Source: Paraniabella hibiscisoli (GTDB lineage Bacteria; Bacteroidota; Bacteroidia; Chitinophagales; Chitinophagaceae). Taken from it: a DNA stretch of 64,000 bases. The stretch lies in assembly GCF_022512515.1 (NCBI RefSeq), contig NZ_JAKWBK010000001.1, forward strand, positions 1,178,001-1,242,000. Direction: 5' to 3'. Below the pieces are notes generated by a model. That model was not told where the DNA came from and did not search any database. It was given only the letters and a program-made list of their open reading frames with translations. The position numbers and the translations under genes were made by a program. Positions 27,301 to 37,487 of the stretch are shown piece by piece (positions within the stretch are counted from its first letter, which is position 1; the number at the start of each line of letters is the position of its first letter).

Positions 27301-30164
27301 GCGCCCGGCGATGGTATCAAAGTCCATCTTTCCTTGATATAATTGCGTGGTGCGGCTTCGCAGATTCAGGAACTCATTCCAGATGCTGTCATAGTCTTTG
27401 TTTCTCAGTACCTGTTGCTGATAGGCTTCTGCCAAAACATGTTTGCTGCTTAATGAAGTATCAAAAGCATACAGGTCTTTATATGATTTTTGCTTGATAA
27501 GTCCCGGCAAAAATGTGTATGTGTAACCGGCCTCTTTGAAAAAGCCTGGTTAACAGCAGGTGATTGAAAATAAAGCAAACTGCTTTTTAATGGTCCAACA
27601 AGCCTGTCATGCCCTCTCGACCCCAGTAAAGGAGGCGGGTTCAGCCATAGTTTAACACTATCGTCGTGCACAAAGGCCTTAGCGCCTTCAAAATTATCCA
27701 TCACTTTAATCATATACCGGTTTAGCCTGGCTGCTTCCGAATCATCTAAAACAGGCTTTCTTTTTACCACATGCACTTGCCGGTTAGTTATATCAGCCCC
27801 CACGCTAAATGTAGTCTTTACACCCTCTCTAAAGAACATTTCTTTTATCCATATTTCATAGCCAGGCGTACGTAAACGGATACTATGGACACCTGGTGTA
27901 ATGGCAAATGCATACTGCTGCAGTTGTTGCGCATTGTAGTAAAAAACCGGTACCTCGTCTACATAAATAATATTAACCGCTTCAAAATTTCCCTCCTTCA
28001 TAACAAAGGGAGCAAACTGTGTAATACTGTCCCTGGCAGGCTCCGTTGTAATGTATAATTGGTTGGGATGTGTAAACCTGTAATAAGCCATAGTATCCAA
28101 AGCCAGCTCCCCGGCCCATTTTTGCCAATTTAGCCCGATGCTGCTATTGGCATATAGTTCATCGCTTTCAAACTCAAAAGGCTTTGTTTTTCTCTGGTAG
28201 AATACTTTTCCAAATCGAGGGATCTGCGGTGTGCTGCTGTTGAATTTGGATGTGTGTGCATAAGCCGTTACGTCTACATCAGGAACGGGGCTTTCTTTGC
28301 ATCAAGCACCCTCACTTTCATGTTTACCTTTTGCCCGGGATATACCATATCAGGCGCCAGCAATTTTATGTCCAGCTTATTGGCATTATAAAAAGCACTT
28401 ATTTCTTCAGTCTGCTCTTGATCATCCCAGAAATAATTAATGCGAAAATGAGCCGCCTGTTCAGTTGAATGTTTCACAACGGTGTCCAGGCGGTTCGTAT
28501 ATCCGTCAATAACACTTTATCACCAGAAAATGCCGTGTACCAGAAAGAAAGTTTATGCGGGTTAACAACGGCCAAATGCAGTTGATTTTCCTTTTGTACA
28601 GCAACGGGGTGTATATCGGGTGTAAAGTTGTTAAGCGCTATAGTGGTATCCATTCCATTATTCAGCAGCAGGTGATAATCATGCGCCCGGTAATCAACAG
28701 GTATAACTAATGGAAGCTGCACTTGCTGCGAGTCGATGATGGTACCACTGGCTGCATTTTTGTACAGCCATCCGGTTTGCTTTTGTTCTTTGCCTGAATC
28801 TGTAAAGTTAAAACTCAGGCTGTCTTTGATAAACTGCGCAGCAATCTCCTTTGTCACTTTAATCTTCCGTGCATCAAAGTCGAGGTATTGATTATTGACC
28901 CTGGTTTCGTTATTGCTGTTCAGCATTCGCAGGTTTAACGAGAAGGATAATGCCGCATCCGCGAAAATACTGTCGGGTAATACCAGCTTGGTTTCCCCAA
29001 CCGGGTCAAGTAGCATATTATTTGTCCATAAGCTATCTTTAATAAAAACAGTGTCTCCATAAAATGCTTTAACATACTGTAAGCGGGCTACGATCTCCAC
29101 ACGGGCATCAGGTACTGCCAGTTCATTTTCATCAGTCGCTTTCATGAAGAGCGTTATGGGTTCGCCCGGATAGTGAGTGTTTTTATCGGTGCGTACATTA
29201 AAGCTCAGGGACTTCAGCTCATAATCTTCGTACCTGAACGATCCAGATGTAAGCACCTTTTCCCTGTCGGCGATCGAGTCGGTAAGGCGGACAAAATAAT
29301 CAGCATCCAATCTTAACCCCAGGCTGTCAGTTAATATAAACTGGTACTCGTAGGCTCCTGCTCTGTAAGGGCTCAGCTGGGTGATGCGCTTGGGTCCATT
29401 AGGCCCATCCAACATAACGTGGAGGCTCCTGGATGGTATGTTTTCACCGTTTGCAGTTAATACATAGGCTTTGAATTTTACCGTATCATAGGGCTTATAT
29501 AAAGGTTTGCTAAATACCATAAAGCTCCGGTATGTTTTTGATGGTAACGGCCTGCGTTTATTTTTTGAAAACAGGCGTTTGATCTGTTTTAACGGAAATA
29601 TATGCACGATACGTTTCCTGTTTTTTTCTTTCTGCCGATATGCATAATGCTCGTCTACATCATAGGTAAAATAATTACTAACCCCATTATGGACAACTTT
29701 AATATAGCCGTCTTCTTCAGGATAGGTATAGTTATAAAGCTTCGCTTTCTCGTCGTATTTTATTATTTTTCCCTTCGCGTTAGTTGCCTTTGCATGCGTT
29801 ATCCTGTTTCCAATATCGTCTGTTAACGTAAACTGGAAATCCCTGAGATTGTTTACAAATTTCAGGCTTACATTATTCCTTGTGATGAGCTGATACTGCA
29901 GCTTATTCTTAACGGGCCGAACCTGTAGGTAGTTGCCAAAAGGAAGCTTTTTACATTGCCTGATATCGGTATAACTGTCTGCCAGCTCATGAAAAAAGCG
30001 TCGGTTACTGCCCTGGGGTCCTTTATCAGGAGCTCCGTTTCTTTATCGGTAAGCCGGTATACTTGGGTGACAGGGCCCGATGTAAGGCCATTGCTTAAAG
30101 TAGTCTGCGACCAACTGTAACAAACCATTAAAAACAAAAAAATAAGGCAGCATGCTTTTCTCAT
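24387..30164 (-). CDS. Giant alpha-2-macroglobulin-like protein with an internal SusC-type plug domain (six assembly frameshifts)
   Basis: About 1927 residues after six one-base additions (runs at 29948-29952, 28516-28518, 28287-28290, 27539-27543, 27000-27005 and 26346-26351). ATG at 30164 begins a signal peptide (MRKACCLIFLFLMVCYSWSQ). An MG2 domain follows at ~210 (FMVFSKPLYKPYDTVKFKAYV ends it, shortened), with further macroglobulin beta-domains. At ~1090-1275 a carboxypeptidase-regulatory-like domain and a SusC plug are inserted (LEEVVVVGFGTKQKKMLTGS, LLIVDGVPFEGD, IYGARAANGVVIIKT). The A2M domain (DEGFWQPRLVTDVKGEASF) and a thioester-type motif CNEQ (25665-25667 codes the Cys, ~1501) come after. 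Bacterial macroglobulins trap proteases in the envelope; the plug suggests contact with a TonB-type or outer-membrane system. Confidence 0.85.
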
Positions 30165-30360
30165 ATCAACAATTGTATCAGCAGGATGCAATTGTTAAAT
30201 AACTTACATAAAAAAATTAAACTTATTTTGACGCTCGTTTTATTCCATATCTGTTTTCCTTTTCAGAAACCTCTTACCAGCCATGAAAAGACTAATTAAT
30301 TTCAATGAAGTCTCTTCATAAATACTGTATAGAGTAAGCGAATGATTCTCCTTTTTACTT

Positions 30361-31422
30361 TTATTTATCTAATAAGGCAACAATATCTTTTTCCTCAATC
30401 CAGGAGGTTGCCATATTTTCTACCTGTATGATGTTTTTATTTTCATCCAGCAGAAATTTAAACGGGATAAATGGGATAAAGTAGTTCTTCATCAGTGATG
30501 TTTCCCACCCTTTTAATTCAGAGATATTGATCCATTTTTCTATGCCGTCCTTCCTCATTGCTTTGATCCATTTTCCTTTTTCTGTGTCAATGGAAATACT
30601 GATGATTTCAAGGCCCTTTTCTTTATACTTCTGATACCAGTTAATTAATTTGGGGTGTGTTGCCCGGCAAGGCCCGCAATCGCTCGCCCAAAAATCTAAA
30701 AGTATCGCCTTCTTTCCAGCTACCGAATTAAGCGAAAAATTATTGTCGCTGGTATCTTTCATGATAAAAGGTTCAAACTTCTTTTCTGCCGCAATTTTAT
30801 CTTTCCTCTTAAAATCTTTAACCAGCAAACTTATTTCGTCGCTTTCCTTAAGTTCGGTGGCAAGCTTCTGTATCAGTACCTTCGTAGGCCCATCGCCAAC
30901 ATAAAACTGTACAGACCTTACCATGCTGGCCAGCACGGCAGCGGAATTGTCAAGCGCTATTACACTATCCATATATTGCACAACCCGGTTTTTTTGCCTG
31001 CTCCTAACACTATCCCTATTTTCTCCTTGTGCAGCTTTTACACCGAACCCGCTATAAAGCTGATTTTGAAAATCATTAAACAACTGAGCTTTTGCAGGAC
31101 CTCTTAACCCAGGTGTTCTTAAAACAATGGACCGTTTCGTTCCTATTGACATCTCTTCACATTCAAGCGTATACTTACCAGGCTCTAACCACAAGGAGTG
31201 GGCGCTTGAACTATCTGTTCGGATAAGAAAGGTACGCGCTTCATTTACACTGCCTTCAATCCTAAAACTACCATCTGGTTGTATTATTGCCGGGTCAAAA
31301 CCAGACAATAACACCTGTTTACTTTTGCTTAGCAAATTAATTCTCCCCTGTATCGAAACTTGTTGTTGTGCATCAGCATAGATTGTCGTTATTAACAGGC
31401 ACAAAGACAGCATTTTTTTCAT
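30361..31422 (-). CDS. TlpA-like thioredoxin-fold protein, exported
   Basis: 353 residues, intact. A signal peptide (MKKMLSLCLLITTIYADAQ) is followed by a DUF4369-like beta domain (QVSIQGRINLLSKSKQVLLSG). After a helical linker comes the thioredoxin domain with LLDFWASDCGPCRATHP (CGPC at ~250) and a C-terminal FIPFIPFKFLLDENKNII carrying the cis-Pro region. It probably handles disulfides of exported proteins. It starts eight bases after the LytTR regulator gene, in the same operon, and precedes the macroglobulin gene by about 200 bases. Confidence 0.85.
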   Translation of the reverse strand: MKKMLSLCLLITTIYADAQQQVSIQGRINLLSKSKQVLLSGFDPAIIQPDGSFRIEGSVNEARTFLIRTDSSSAHSLWLEPGKYTLECEEMSIGTKRSIVLRTPGLRGPAKAQLFNDFQNQLYSGFGVKAAQGENRDSVRSRQKNRVVQYMDSVIALDNSAAVLASMVRSVQFYVGDGPTKVLIQKLATELKESDEISLLVKDFKRKDKIAAEKKFEPFIMKDTSDNNFSLNSVAGKKAILLDFWASDCGPCRATHPKLINWYQKYKEKGLEIISISIDTEKGKWIKAMRKDGIEKWINISELKGWETSLMKNYFIPFIPFKFLLDENKNIIQVENMATSWIEEKDIVALLDK

Positions 31423-31429
31423 GGCTTTT

Positions 31430-32184
31430 TTATTTTAAATGAATAAGCGCTTGCGTTACGTTTTCTTTTTTGCTTCTTGAAATAGGAATTTCATCTCCAT
31501 TGTCGAGTATCAGGTAGCCGCCGTCTTCTTTTACCCAACTTTTGATATGCTCCTTATTAACCAAATGCGACTGATGACAGCGGATAAAATCAAAAGCAGC
31601 CAGCAATTCTTCATATTCATAAATGGGCCTCGACACAATAATTTTTTCACCCGATGAAAAGAAGAAGCTGGTATAGGCATTGGACGACTCACAGCGGATA
31701 ATTTCCCGGGGATTTACAAAACGGGTTTCTTTTAATGTTGGTAGTGCCAGTTTATGCGTTGATTTTTGCTCCCGGTTTTTTATTAGTTGCAACAGGTTTT
31801 CCAGTTCATAGTTTTGCATTTTGCCTTTTACGCGGTTTTCGGCTTTTTGAACGGCAGCTTTGAGTTCTTCTATATTTACAGGCTTCAGCAGGTAATCGAT
31901 AGCTGAAAATTTTATGGCCTGTATCCCATACTGGTCGTATGCCGTTATCAGAATGATTTCGAAGCTATAGTCGGTCAATTCTTTCAACATTTCAAATCCT
32001 GTTTTCCCCGGCATTTGTATATCCAAAAAACGAGTTGCGGTCTCAGATTCTTTATCAGCACAATTCCATCGTCCGCATTAATAGCGGTGCCCAATACATG
32101 CACTTGTGGACAGTACTGCTGCAACAATCCTTCAAGATTTTCTATGTTATTTTGTTCGTCGTCTATTATGATGGTTTGAATCAT
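31430..32184 (-). CDS. LytTR-type response regulator (one assembly frameshift)
   Basis: About 251 residues. A receiver domain (MIQTIIIDDEQNNIENL; phospho-Asp in LVFLDIQMPGKTGFEML; LITAYDQYGIQAIKFSAIDYLLKP) precedes a LytTR DNA-binding domain (REIIRCESSNAYTSFFF, YEELLAAFDFIRCHQSHLVN). The frame breaks in a T6 run (32025-32030). One extra T restores the phosphorylation site. Its start overlaps the stop of the sensor kinase as ATGA, so the two form a LytS/LytR-type pair. The likely targets are the TlpA-like and macroglobulin genes downstream. Confidence 0.88.
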
Positions 32185-33941
32185 AGGAGCCAGTTTTTAA
32201 ATATAAATATTACCTGAGTGTTGTTGTCTTGCCTCTTTGTTTCCCAGCTAATCCGGCCGGTTTTGAGGATACCATTTAATAAATCAACTCTTTCAGCCGT
32301 TAGCTTCAGACCTAGTCCGTTTTTGGCTTCAGCATTAAACCCGTCGCCATTGTCCTCAACAGTTATCAGCAAATCATCGTTAATAGCCTTATAGCTTATA
32401 AACAAACGGCCATTCTTATACGATTTGGCAATGCCATGTTTTACCGCGTTTTCGATTACCGGCTGCAGCAATAGTACAGGCACTTCAATAGCATGCCGGT
32501 CAATTGTATCATCAACATCAATTTCATATTCAAACCCAAACCGAAGCTGTTCGAGTTTAAGGTAGTTCCTGATCAGCTCTATATCTTCTGACAGGCTGAT
32601 CAATTCCTTCTCACTCTGGTTTAAGGAGTTCCTGAGCAGCATACTGAAGTCGTTAAGGTATTTATGTGCCGCCTCCATATCATTTTTCGTAACAAGGCCT
32701 TGGATGGAAGTAAGTGCGTTGAATACAAAATGTGGATTAAATTGCGACTTGATGGATTTTATCTCGGCTTGTGTAAGCTGCTGCTCTATTTGCTGCTTTT
32801 TAAGCCTGGCTTGCTGTCTGCGATTTTTTAATAGCAGAGCGATTGAAAACAGTGCCAGCAACGACACCAGACCTGCGGTTAGTTTAAACCACCAGGTTTG
32901 ATACCACGCATGTTTTATAGTAAATGAATATTCATCAACTGTTTGTCTTTGAAAGGCATACCGCAACAAAAGCTTATAATTGCCGGGAGACAATTTTTGC
33001 AGAAAGATTACGTTAGGATCGAAGGTATTGGGTTGCCAGCCCTGGCTATCTTTATCCTTTATAAGATTGTATTCTACCAGTTCTACCGATTTTACCTTAT
33101 CCTTTAGGTATAAAAACAAATTGTTTTCATCATAGTTAAAAACGTTCTTTACAGAAAGCAGGCTATCTACCGGCTTCAATCCTATATCTCCATAGTAGGT
33201 GCTTGTATTAGGTTTGCTAAAGTCGTGCTTCCATTGGTATTTGTATACTTCCACAAAATTCTTAAAAGCAGTGGTGCTGAAGGTAGCAATCACAGACGGC
33301 GCTCTTTTTATCCAGGTTGCGGCGATTCTATAGATCGTATCCGGAATCAATAAGTTCTTTACTTCTACAGTAATGCTATTATTTACAGGGGCATTAAATT
33401 GGCCCAGGTAGGCCATTTGCTTCTGCTCCGATCCGTCTATATTATATCTGAAATGCATAAAAACCGGGCTAAAAAATCTGACTTTAGTCCATCCCAGAAT
33501 TTCTTTCCTCTTATTTTCCAAAACTCTGAACCTATATTGTTCCATATTCTGAGAGTCTATACCATACGCTGTTATTATTACTGGCACAGAGTCAAATAAT
33601 GGCACTGCTATTGAAAAAGGAAAGTCTCCCATAGAGGCATATCCCTTTCCCTTTTCAGGTGTGAACTTAAATGCATCCAGCGCCTTTAATGTTTCTTTTA
33701 AATTTAACGCGGTTTTTGTGTACAGGTTCTTTGAATGAAACATCGAAAGAATAACAGGTGTATATTTTCCAGTTGGCTTCCTGGTAGGCGTTGCTACTTC
33801 AAAATGATCGTAGTTTTCGCGTATTTTGTCACCATCTAGCTTACCCTTAAGCAGCGGATGTACCGAGTCGACTATCGCTGTTTGGGAAAAGCAGTCAATA
33901 GCCGTCAATAACAAAATCGATATATACAATACTCCCTTCAT
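32181..33941 (-). CDS. LytS-family sensor histidine kinase
   Basis: 586 residues, intact. Signal peptide (MKGVLYISILLLTAIDCFSQ), a periplasmic region of about 330 residues with beta-rich segments, a membrane helix (WWFKLTAGLVSLLALFSIALLL) at ~350-375, a coiled coil (NRRQQARLKKQQIEQQLTQAEIKS) and the kinase core (QFNPHFVFNALTSIQGLV with the phospho-accepting His, HATPase VENAVKHGIAKS and VEDNGDGF). It autophosphorylates and passes the phosphate to the LytTR regulator that overlaps it. The sensed signal is unknown; the periplasmic part lacks recognisable domains. Confidence 0.88.
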   Translation of the reverse strand: MKGVLYISILLLTAIDCFSQTAIVDSVHPLLKGKLDGDKIRENYDHFEVATPTRKPTGKYTPVILSMFHSKNLYTKTALNLKETLKALDAFKFTPEKGKGYASMGDFPFSIAVPLFDSVPVIITAYGIDSQNMEQYRFRVLENKRKEILGWTKVRFFSPVFMHFRYNIDGSEQKQMAYLGQFNAPVNNSITVEVKNLLIPDTIYRIAATWIKRAPSVIATFSTTAFKNFVEVYKYQWKHDFSKPNTSTYYGDIGLKPVDSLLSVKNVFNYDENNLFLYLKDKVKSVELVEYNLIKDKDSQGWQPNTFDPNVIFLQKLSPGNYKLLLRYAFQRQTVDEYSFTIKHAWYQTWWFKLTAGLVSLLALFSIALLLKNRRQQARLKKQQIEQQLTQAEIKSIKSQFNPHFVFNALTSIQGLVTKNDMEAAHKYLNDFSMLLRNSLNQSEKELISLSEDIELIRNYLKLEQLRFGFEYEIDVDDTIDRHAIEVPVLLLQPVIENAVKHGIAKSYKNGRLFISYKAINDDLLITVEDNGDGFNAEAKNGLGLKLTAERVDLLNGILKTGRISWETKRQDNNTQVIFIFKNWLL

Positions 33942-34062
33942 TTACATAGCAAATCAAAACAAAAAACAGAAGAAAAATAAGCCGTTCTTTGAATTTTACC
34001 TATTAAGATTTGAATCGAACAGCCCTGATCTAAAATCTCCAATCTTAAATCTTCAAATCGGG

Positions 34063-34070
34063 TATCTTTG
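34063..34070 (+). promoter_or_regulatory. -7 promoter box of lysS
   Basis: TATCTTTG is a perfect match to the Bacteroidota -7 consensus TAnnTTTG, 57 bases before the lysS start. A clear -33 TTTG was not found. Confidence 0.5.
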
Positions 34071-34127
34071 CACGGCTCCAAAAGGTAGTTTGATTTACCA
34101 TTTTGGATATGTTTTCAATTTTTAATT

Positions 34128-35651
34128 ATGAGTGTACAACAATTATCAGAGCAGGAACAGATCAGAAGAGAGAAGCTGCAAAAGCTGAAAGAAGCAGGTA
34201 TTAATCCCTACCCGCCGGAGCTATTTCCCGTATCGCATTATTCGGCAGATATTAAGAATAGCTTTACCGAAGAATCCAAAGACCAGTTTGCCCAGGTGAA
34301 TGTGGCTGGCCGTATCATGAGCATTAATGATAAGGGCAAGGTGTTTTTTATAAAAATACAGGATAACCAGGGCATTTTTCAACTATATGTAAAGCGTGAT
34401 GAGTTATATCCCGGCGAAGACAAAAGTCTTTGGGATGTACTGGTGAAGCACGGGCTGGACCTGGGCGATTTTATCGGTGCCAGCGGTTATGTGTTTATTA
34501 CTAAAACAGGGGAGACTTCACTTCATACGCAGTCGTTGACCTTATTGGCTAAATCGCTAAAGCCCTTACCGGTTGTAAAACGCGATGAAGAAGGAAACGT
34601 ATTTGACGAAGTAACGGACCCTGAATTTAAATACCGCCAGCGCTATGCCGACCTGGTGATCAACCCATCGGTAAGAGATACTTTTGTGAAGCGCACCAAA
34701 TTAATGAATTCTATCCGCGAGTTTTTGAACCAGCAGGGCGCATTGGAAGTAGATACACCCGTTTTGCAGGCTATTCCGGGTGGTGCCGCAGCCCGGCCTT
34801 TTGTTACCCATCATAATGCGTTAGATGTTCCCTTCTACCTGCGTATTGCTAACGAGTTGTACCTGAAAAGATTGGTTGTGGGCGGCTTCGACTGGGTATA
34901 CGAATTTAGCCGCAACTTCCGTAATGAAGGTATGGACCGCACACATAACCCCGAGTTTACGGTATTAGAGTTCTATGTAGCCTACAAAGATTATTTCTGG
35001 ATGATGGAAACTACGGAGCAGCTATTGGAAAAAGCTGCACTGGATGTAAACGGAACCACCGACGCGACCATTGGCGATAAAACCATCTCATTTAAAGCGC
35101 CGTTTGCAAGAGTTTCTATCTACGATGCCATTAAGGAACATACCGGTTTTGATGTAAGCGAAATGGATGAAGAAGGGTTAAAAGATGTTTGTGGTAAACT
35201 GGGCATTCATGTAGATAAAAGCATGGGTAAGGGCAAGTTGATCGATGAAATATTCGGAGAGAAATGTGAGCATCATTATATACAACCAACATTCATCATC
35301 GATTACCCTATTGAGATGAGCCCGCTTACTAAAAAGCACCGCAGCAAAGAAGGGCTGGTAGAGCGTTTTGAGCTGATGGTAAACGGTAAAGAAGTGGCCA
35401 ATGCTTACAGTGAATTGAACGACCCGATTGAACAGCGTGAGCGTTTTGAAGAGCAGGCTAAACTGATGGAGCGTGGCGATGAAGAAGCCATGTATATTGA
35501 CTATGACTTTTTACGCGCCCTGGAATATGGTATGCCTCCGACATCGGGTATCGGTTTTGGTATCGACCGCCTGGTGATGATGTTAACTAATTCTCCTTCC
35601 ATACAGGATGTTTTATTATTCCCGCAAATGCGACCCGAGAAGTTCGATTAA
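34128..35651 (+). CDS. lysS: Lysine-tRNA ligase (class II)
   Basis: Charges tRNA-Lys with lysine. 507 residues, intact, the usual length. An OB anticodon-binding domain (~55-150; VAGRIMSINDKGKVFFIKIQD) is followed by the class II core: motif 1 region (FLNQQGALEVDTPVLQAIPGGAAARPF), motif 2 (YEFSRNFRNEGMDRTHNPEF) and motif 3 (GIGFGIDRLVMMLT). ATG at 34128 is preceded by a good promoter box. A hairpin terminator follows the gene. It is one of the few long genes here without any frame break. Confidence 0.97.
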   Translation: MSVQQLSEQEQIRREKLQKLKEAGINPYPPELFPVSHYSADIKNSFTEESKDQFAQVNVAGRIMSINDKGKVFFIKIQDNQGIFQLYVKRDELYPGEDKSLWDVLVKHGLDLGDFIGASGYVFITKTGETSLHTQSLTLLAKSLKPLPVVKRDEEGNVFDEVTDPEFKYRQRYADLVINPSVRDTFVKRTKLMNSIREFLNQQGALEVDTPVLQAIPGGAAARPFVTHHNALDVPFYLRIANELYLKRLVVGGFDWVYEFSRNFRNEGMDRTHNPEFTVLEFYVAYKDYFWMMETTEQLLEKAALDVNGTTDATIGDKTISFKAPFARVSIYDAIKEHTGFDVSEMDEEGLKDVCGKLGIHVDKSMGKGKLIDEIFGEKCEHHYIQPTFIIDYPIEMSPLTKKHRSKEGLVERFELMVNGKEVANAYSELNDPIEQRERFEEQAKLMERGDEEAMYIDYDFLRALEYGMPPTSGIGFGIDRLVMMLTNSPSIQDVLLFPQMRPEKFD

Positions 35652-35674
35652 AAACATATTCAATTTTTTTGTAC

Positions 35675-35704
35675 GGCACTCCTTAACAGGGTGCCTTTTT
35701 ATTT
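35675..35704 (+). terminator. Terminator after lysS
   Basis: A GGCAC.CC arm pairs with GGGTGCC around a short loop and is followed by a T run, 24 bases past the stop. Confidence 0.75.
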
Positions 35705-35779
35705 TAAAAAGATTAGCACAACTATTGATTTTTTAGATTGTTTTAAATTGATACATTCGTCATATAAAATGTTTTGTAT

Positions 35780-37450
35780 ATGAGGCGCCTTTTTATCATT
35801 GTAGCCCTGCTGTCGCTTGTTGTTACATTCTTATTAGGTTATTATTTCAGCATTAACTGGTATGTGCTTTTTGTGGGTGTGTTGGCCGTTTCGATCATGG
35901 GATTTTATGATATGGTGCAGACCAAACATAGTATTCGCCGCATTTATCCTGTATTTGGGCGTTTGCGTTATGTAATGGAAGAGCTGCGCCCCAAGATATA
36001 TCAATACTTTGTTGAATCAGATATCGATGGGCGACCCTTAAACCGTATAGACCGGTCTACGGTGTACCAACGTGCCAAGCAGGATAATGATACAATGCCC
36101 TTTGGTACGCAGCTGGATGTGTATGCGCCCGGTTATGAATGGATTTGCCATTCTATTGCACCCAAAGGTTTTGATACGCTGGAGCATAATCCACGTGTGT
36201 TGTTTGGTAATAAAGATTGTAAGCAACCTTATAATGGAAGTATTCTCAATATATCTGCGATGAGCTATGGCTCTTTGAGCTCTAATGCTGTTGAAGCCAT
36301 GAATGGAGGTGCTAAAATCGGCGGGTTTGCGCACAACACAGGAGAGGGCGGGCTAAGCGACTACCATTTGAAACAGGGCGGCGACCTGATATGGCAAATA
36401 GGTACCGGTTATTTTGGCTGCCGCGATGAGCAGGGTAATTTTTCACCGGAACTGTTTGCTACAAAGTCGCAGATACCGAACATAAAAATGATCGAAATAA
36501 AAATTTCACAAGGCGCCAAGCCTGGTCATGGCGGTATTTTACCGGCAGCCAAAAATACGCCAGAAGTAGCCAGGATCCGCCATATAACGCCCGGAGTTAC
36601 TGTTGAGTCTCCTCCTTATCATACCGCATTCAGTTCGCCGCGGGAGCTGGTTCAGTTCATCAAACAACTAAGAGATCTTTCCGGCGGCAAGCCTATTGGA
36701 TTTAAATTATGCATAGGGCATAAAAGCGAGTTCATTGCTATTTGCAAAGCCATGATCAGCCTGGACACTTATCCTGATTTTATTACAGTGGATGGTGGTG
36801 AAGGCGGTACCGGCGCAGCACCCCAGGAGTTTTCCAATTATGTTGGCGCTCCTTTGCTGGATGGGCTGGCTTTTGTAGAAGACGTATTGTGTGGTTTAAA
36901 TATTCGCCATCATATCAAGATCATTGCTTCGGGAAAAATTATGACGGGTTTCCATATTGCACGGGCAGCGGCTTTGGGTGCCGATGCCTGTAACTGCGCC
37001 AGGGCCATGATGCTGGCCGTTGGTTGTATACAAGCCTTGATCTGTAATACCAATCGCTGCCCAACCGGCGTGGCAACACAGGATCCAAAACTTACCAAAG
37101 GATTAGTTGTAGAAGATAAACGCGAAAGAGTTGCCAATTTCCATAAGAATACAGTGAAAACATTTGTAGAACTGATGGGTGCCGCAGGGTTAAGAGGTAT
37201 GCAGGACATTACCAGATCGCATGTATACCGGAGAGTATCCTTGACCGCTATGTATACTTTTGAGGAAATATTCCCTTCGGTAAGGCCCGGTTCTTTCATT
37301 AGTTGCCATGTACCGGAAAAATATAAGGCCGACTACACTTTTGCCAGTGAAGAACGGTGGGGCATACATACCGTAGGAAGCTGGAGCGACGACAACACCA
37401 AAGAAAAAGTAGAAGTAGCACAAACGGCATCCGATAATTCTATTAAATAA
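35780..37450 (+). CDS. FMN-binding glutamate-synthase-like protein
   Basis: 556 residues from ATG at 35780 (a TTG at 35774 is less likely). Two membrane segments at the N-terminus (RLFIIVALLSLVVTFLLGYYF and WYVLFVGVLAVSIMG) precede the GltB-like FMN domain (ISAMSYGSLSSNAVEAMNGGAKIG, SPPYHTAFSSPRELVQFI, DGGEGGTGAAPQEFSNYVG, CNTNRCPTGVATQDPKL with iron-sulphur type Cys). The ammonia channel and glutaminase domain of real glutamate synthase are missing, so the reaction is uncertain; such short forms are common and uncharacterised. It precedes the fucosidase gene by 37 bases but shares no obvious function. Confidence 0.85.
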   Translation: MRRLFIIVALLSLVVTFLLGYYFSINWYVLFVGVLAVSIMGFYDMVQTKHSIRRIYPVFGRLRYVMEELRPKIYQYFVESDIDGRPLNRIDRSTVYQRAKQDNDTMPFGTQLDVYAPGYEWICHSIAPKGFDTLEHNPRVLFGNKDCKQPYNGSILNISAMSYGSLSSNAVEAMNGGAKIGGFAHNTGEGGLSDYHLKQGGDLIWQIGTGYFGCRDEQGNFSPELFATKSQIPNIKMIEIKISQGAKPGHGGILPAAKNTPEVARIRHITPGVTVESPPYHTAFSSPRELVQFIKQLRDLSGGKPIGFKLCIGHKSEFIAICKAMISLDTYPDFITVDGGEGGTGAAPQEFSNYVGAPLLDGLAFVEDVLCGLNIRHHIKIIASGKIMTGFHIARAAALGADACNCARAMMLAVGCIQALICNTNRCPTGVATQDPKLTKGLVVEDKRERVANFHKNTVKTFVELMGAAGLRGMQDITRSHVYRRVSLTAMYTFEEIFPSVRPGSFISCHVPEKYKADYTFASEERWGIHTVGSWSDDNTKEKVEVAQTASDNSIK

Positions 37451-37487
37451 ATCATCTTGTTCTTTATATTCCAATAAACCCATCAGC

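Noticed and set aside
24387..30164. Programmed ribosomal frameshifting in the macroglobulin and SusC genes
   Set aside because: Six and seven shifts in one gene, at unrelated runs and without slippery-site structures, are implausible. The same pattern occurs in unrelated genes.
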